From Microbispora oryzae (GTDB taxonomy: Bacteria > Actinomycetota > Actinomycetes > Streptosporangiales > Streptosporangiaceae), in assembly GCF_017896165.1 (NCBI RefSeq), contig NZ_JAFCNB010000004.1, forward strand, positions 310,001-374,000: 64,000 nucleotides of DNA, given 5' to 3'. Position numbers and translations under genes: made by a program. The notes below the pieces were generated by a model that was not told where the DNA came from, ran no database searches, and saw only the letters and a program-made list of their open reading frames with translations. Below are positions 60,926 through 64,000 of the stretch, in pieces. Each line of letters begins with the position of its first letter. The stretch's first letter is position 1.

Positions 60926-63778
60926 ATGCGACAAACTTGGACAGTGGTGATGGGAGTGGAGATCTCACCTCGGGAAGCCGAGGTGCTGGAGCTGGTCGGG
61001 AGCCATCTGAGCAACGCCGAGATCGCGGCACAGCTGTGCATCTCGGTGCGTACCGTGGAGAGTCACGTCTCCTCGCTGCTGCGCAAGCTGGAGGTGCCGG
61101 ACCGGAGGGCGCTCGCCCGGCGCTCGCCCGAGCCGGCCGGCGCCGCGGCGCCGCGTCCGGCACCGGCGCTGCCGGCCCCGCTGACGTCGTTCGTCGGCCG
61201 GGTGAACGAGCGCGCCGAGCTGGGCGAGATGATCAGGGCGCACCGTCAGGTGACCGCGGTCGGGCCCGGCGGAGTGGGCAAGACCCGGCTGGTGCTGGCG
61301 GTGGCCGCGGAAGCGGCCGGCGACTACTCCGACGGGGTGTGGTTCGTCGACCTGGTGCCGGTCGCCGATCCGGATCTGATCGCCACCGCGGTCGCCGGGG
61401 CGGTCGGCCTCGGCGAGCAGCCCGGCCGCGACATGACCGAGTCCGTGGTCGCCGCGCTGGCCGACCGGCATGCGCTGCTGGTGCTGGACAACTGCGAGCA
61501 CGTGGTCGACGGGGTGGCGCCGCTTCTCGAGCGGCTGCTGGCGGGGTGCCCTCGGGTGACCGTGCTGGCGACCAGCCGGGCACGGCTGATGGTGCCGTTC
61601 GAACGGGTGTATCCGGTCCCGCCGCTGTCGATGCCCGCCGACGGTGAGTCGGACGCGGTCGCGTTGTTCATGGACCGGGCGGCGGCGGTGGGCCGGTCGC
61701 CGGATCCCGCGCTGCGCGAGCGGATCGCCTCTATCTGTGAGCGGCTGGACGGGATGGCGCTGGCGATCGAGCTGGCCGCCGCCCGATATCCCACGCTCGG
61801 GCTGGACGGCATCACCGCCGCCCTGTCCCACCCGCTGCGGATGCTGACCGGCGGCTCTCGCGCCGATGAGCGGCACCGTTCGGTGCGGGGGGTGCTGGAC
61901 TGGAGTCATGCTTTGCTGGAGCCGGCCGACCGGGCGCTGCTTCGCCAGGTGTCGGTGTTCGTGGCGCCGTTCACCGCCGTGGCGGCGGCGGAGGTTGCCG
62001 GGGGCGAGGAAGGCATCGTCGCCGAGGGGCTGGCCCGGCTGGCGGAGCAGAGCCTGCTCGTGGTGACCGCGTCCCGTGGCAGGACGGAGTACCGGGCGTT
62101 GGAGACCATCCGCCAGTATGGAATGGAGCGGCTGTCCGAGGCCGGCGAGCTGGCCGGCACCCGATCCCGCCACATCGGCTGGTGCCTGGCCAGGGCGGCC
62201 GAGCTGGCGGTGGCGCGGGAGGACTGGCGGGCCGGGTTCGACGCGGTGGCCGACGATCTGCGCGCGGCCCTGGCGTGGGCGGCCGACCGGCCGGAGCAGC
62301 GCACGGTCGCGTACCGCCTCGCCAGGTGCCTGGCGGAGCTGACCTTCACCCGTCACCTGATCGGCGAGTCCCAGCGGCGCTACGAGCAGGCGGCCGCGCT
62401 CGCCGGCGACGCCACCGCCGGCGCGTCGATGCTCCGGCACGCCGCGGCCGTGGCCGGCTGCCGGATGAACGGCGAGGACATGTACCGCCTGCACCGCGCG
62501 GCCGCGGACGCCGCCCACCGGACCGGCGACACTATCGGCGCGGCCCGTGACCTGGCGACCGCCGCCGCCTGCGCCTACCGGTTCTCCGGGAAGTTCGTCC
62601 GGAACCCGCAGCGGGACGAGGTGATCGCGCTCATCGGCCAGGCGCGGGACTTGGCCGGCGACGACCCGGCGGCTCAGGCCGCGGTGGCGCTGGCCGAGGC
62701 CGGTCGGGCGCTCACCGAGATCGGCGCCGCGCAGGATCTGGACGACGACGCGGTCCCGGTGGCGATCGCACGCGCCGGACGAGCGGTCGAACTGGCACAC
62801 CGCACGGGTGACCCGCTCACCGAGTCCGCCGCTCTCGACACGCTCACCTGCGCGCAGAGCTGGGCCGGTGACACGTTCGCCGCCGCCGGCACGGCCCGGC
62901 GCCGGATCACGCTGCTCTCGTCCGCACCGGACACCCCGGCCGGCACCCACGAGCTGATCGAGGCGCTGAGCGAGGCCGCCGAGGCCGGCCTCGGCACCGG
63001 CGACCTGCGGGGTGCCCGCAGATGGGCACGGCGACTGGCCGATCATCCCCTGCTGGCGGAAGTCGGTCATCGTGCCACGGGCTGGCTGCTGGTGGCCGGC
63101 GCGCTGGCGGGCGAGGTCGAGGAGACGCTCACCGGCGGCGTGCGGTTCCTCGACGGGTGGCAGCGGGCGGGTGGCCCGGCCAGGTCGGTCCTCGGTCCGC
63201 CGGCGGCCGCGGTGGCGACGATCCACGGCCTGCGCGACGACCACGACGCCTGGCGTGACTGGAGCGAGGTGCTGATGCGGCTCGACCCCTCACCGAGGAA
63301 CACCCGCGGCTACGGCGCCGTCTTCGACGCGATGCTGCTGCTTCACCGTGGCCAGGCGCCGGATGCGCTGGAGCGCCTGGCGCCCGAGACCGGACAGGTG
63401 TGGCAGTGGGTCACCTGGATCTGGCATCACTGGTACGTCGCGCTGCGCGCAGAGGCCGCCGTGCTCGCCGGTAGCCCCGACGCTCGAGATCGTGTGGCCG
63501 AGGCCCGGACCGTCGTGGCCGGCAACCCGGTGGCCGGTGCCATCGTGAAGCGGGCCGAAGCCCTGCTCGACGGCGACCGGGAGGCGTTGCTCGCCGCAGC
63601 AGACGCGTTCGACGCCGCCGGCTGCCGCTACCAGTCCGCACGGACCCTGGTGCTGGCCGGCGGCGACCATGCCGTGCGTGGCGCGGCCGCGTTCGACGCC
63701 CTCGGTCTCGCCCCGATGGCCCCCGATCCGGCGGACAGGTGGGAGATCGAGGGTGGTCCGGTTACTGGTTGTCCTTGA
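60926..63778 (+). CDS. LuxR-HTH / NB-ARC ATPase large regulator
   Basis: About 950 residues. Unusually the LuxR HTH is at the N-terminus: ISPREAEVLELVGSHLSNAEIAAQLCISVRTVESHVSSLLRKLEV (residues about 13-57). Then a Pro/Ala linker, the NB-ARC/STAND ATPase with TAVGPGGVGKTRLVLAV (P-loop about 112), HALLVLDNCEHVVDGV (Walker B), ATSRARLMV (sensor), GMALAIELAAARYPTLGLDGI, then winged-helix RSVRGVLDWSHALLEPADRALLRQVSVF and a TPR-like helical C-terminal half. Start ATG 60926 or 60950. It overlaps the convergent WYL gene by 17 bases. Targets unknown; the divergent VOC/DUF1801 pair is a candidate. Confidence 0.92.
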   Translation: MRQTWTVVMGVEISPREAEVLELVGSHLSNAEIAAQLCISVRTVESHVSSLLRKLEVPDRRALARRSPEPAGAAAPRPAPALPAPLTSFVGRVNERAELGEMIRAHRQVTAVGPGGVGKTRLVLAVAAEAAGDYSDGVWFVDLVPVADPDLIATAVAGAVGLGEQPGRDMTESVVAALADRHALLVLDNCEHVVDGVAPLLERLLAGCPRVTVLATSRARLMVPFERVYPVPPLSMPADGESDAVALFMDRAAAVGRSPDPALRERIASICERLDGMALAIELAAARYPTLGLDGITAALSHPLRMLTGGSRADERHRSVRGVLDWSHALLEPADRALLRQVSVFVAPFTAVAAAEVAGGEEGIVAEGLARLAEQSLLVVTASRGRTEYRALETIRQYGMERLSEAGELAGTRSRHIGWCLARAAELAVAREDWRAGFDAVADDLRAALAWAADRPEQRTVAYRLARCLAELTFTRHLIGESQRRYEQAAALAGDATAGASMLRHAAAVAGCRMNGEDMYRLHRAAADAAHRTGDTIGAARDLATAAACAYRFSGKFVRNPQRDEVIALIGQARDLAGDDPAAQAAVALAEAGRALTEIGAAQDLDDDAVPVAIARAGRAVELAHRTGDPLTESAALDTLTCAQSWAGDTFAAAGTARRRITLLSSAPDTPAGTHELIEALSEAAEAGLGTGDLRGARRWARRLADHPLLAEVGHRATGWLLVAGALAGEVEETLTGGVRFLDGWQRAGGPARSVLGPPAAAVATIHGLRDDHDAWRDWSEVLMRLDPSPRNTRGYGAVFDAMLLLHRGQAPDALERLAPETGQVWQWVTWIWHHWYVALRAEAAVLAGSPDARDRVAEARTVVAGNPVAGAIVKRAEALLDGDREALLAAADAFDAAGCRYQSARTLVLAGGDHAVRGAAAFDALGLAPMAPDPADRWEIEGGPVTGCP

Positions 63779-64000
63779 GGAGCTGTCGTGTCCGGGTGAG
63801 GAATGCCTGGCGGACCTCTTCTGGGTGCAGTATCTGGAGTGGCCGGCCGAGGCTGAGCAGGTAGCGGGCCAGGCCGTCGGCGTCTGGCCCGCCGATGTCG
63901 ATGATCGTGGCGTCGTCGCCGTCCGGGCGGTGGACGCCGACCGTTGGTGGCACCAGCCTGCGGGCCTCATCGGCCGGTACGGCCAGGCGGATGGTCACCC
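63762..64000 (-). CDS. WYL-domain regulator, C-terminal part
   Basis: The frame is open to the window edge, so the gene continues beyond 64000. The visible 79 residues, VTIRLAVPADEARRLVPPTVGVHRPDGDDATIIDIGGPDADGLARYLLSLGRPLQILHPEEVRQAFLTRTRQLLKD, match the WCX end of YafY/PafC-like HTH-WYL regulators (G-R-P-L-Q-(I/V)-L-x-P-x-x-(L/V)-R). Its stop lies within the last codons of the convergent LuxR/NB-ARC gene. DNA-binding part not seen. Confidence 0.85.
   Translation of the reverse strand, partial: VTIRLAVPADEARRLVPPTVGVHRPDGDDATIIDIGGPDADGLARYLLSLGRPLQILHPEEVRQAFLTRTRQLLKDNQ

Overview
The window is very GC-rich, gene-dense DNA with frequent GTG starts and 1-4 nt stop/start overlaps. A mycothiol-dependent isomerase family protein, an Rv2578c-type radical SAM protein, DUF3040, DUF5999, an ECF42 sigma factor and a CBM2-bearing exoenzyme all point to a filamentous actinomycete, most likely of the Streptosporangiales. 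That placement is inference; no rRNA or tRNA gene is present to confirm it.

Bases 1-32,500 look like stable chromosome. They hold the 3' part of gcvP, small conserved proteins, a TetR regulator, a HrdB/SigA-like sigma factor, and four genes of the classical menaquinone pathway (menE divergent from menB-menD, and an isochorismate synthase at 13.8-15.0 kb), with a DedA protein, a flavin reductase and a YigZ protein between them. Then come an ABC exporter plus two-component system operon, a GT4 glycosyltransferase, two methyltransferases, a secreted CBM2-SMP-30 fusion, a penicillin-binding protein, an acyltransferase, an orphan tyrosine recombinase and a UvrA-like ABC protein.

Bases 32,600-46,500 are an accessory region. 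Small regulator-plus-enzyme modules (ArsR-ArsC fusion with a VOC protein, TetR with two quinone oxidoreductases, SDR with MerR, TetR with an NmrA-like reductase) alternate with decayed DNA: a Tn3-family transposase remnant lacking the segment that normally holds the catalytic Glu, an IS5-type remnant with deletion and frameshift, a quinone oxidoreductase missing part of its Rossmann fold, and a methyltransferase with a probable frameshift at its 5' end. Several modules show clear operators (33,811; 36,561; 39,480; 40,976).

Bases 46,500-64,000 hold a PLP decarboxylase, an ECF42 sigma factor with its DGPF partner, a reductase, a GT1 glycosyltransferase, an ArsR-SRPBCC fusion under a perfect 12-bp inverted repeat, an XRE/SDR pair, a five-gene overlapping operon (GntR, ABC ATPase, permease, S41 protease lipoprotein, alpha/beta-hydrolase lipoprotein), two small proteins, a large LuxR/NB-ARC regulator and the 3' end of a WYL regulator.

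The signal least explained by the genes is a family of five dispersed near-palindromes, CCTTTAC-N3-GTA with a GC-rich left flank, at 4.86, 13.01, 19.67, 30.04 and 48.45 kb. Two share 18 identical bases and two others share 30 of 34. The most unusual gene set is the GntR-ABC-protease-hydrolase operon at 54.9-59.9 kb.
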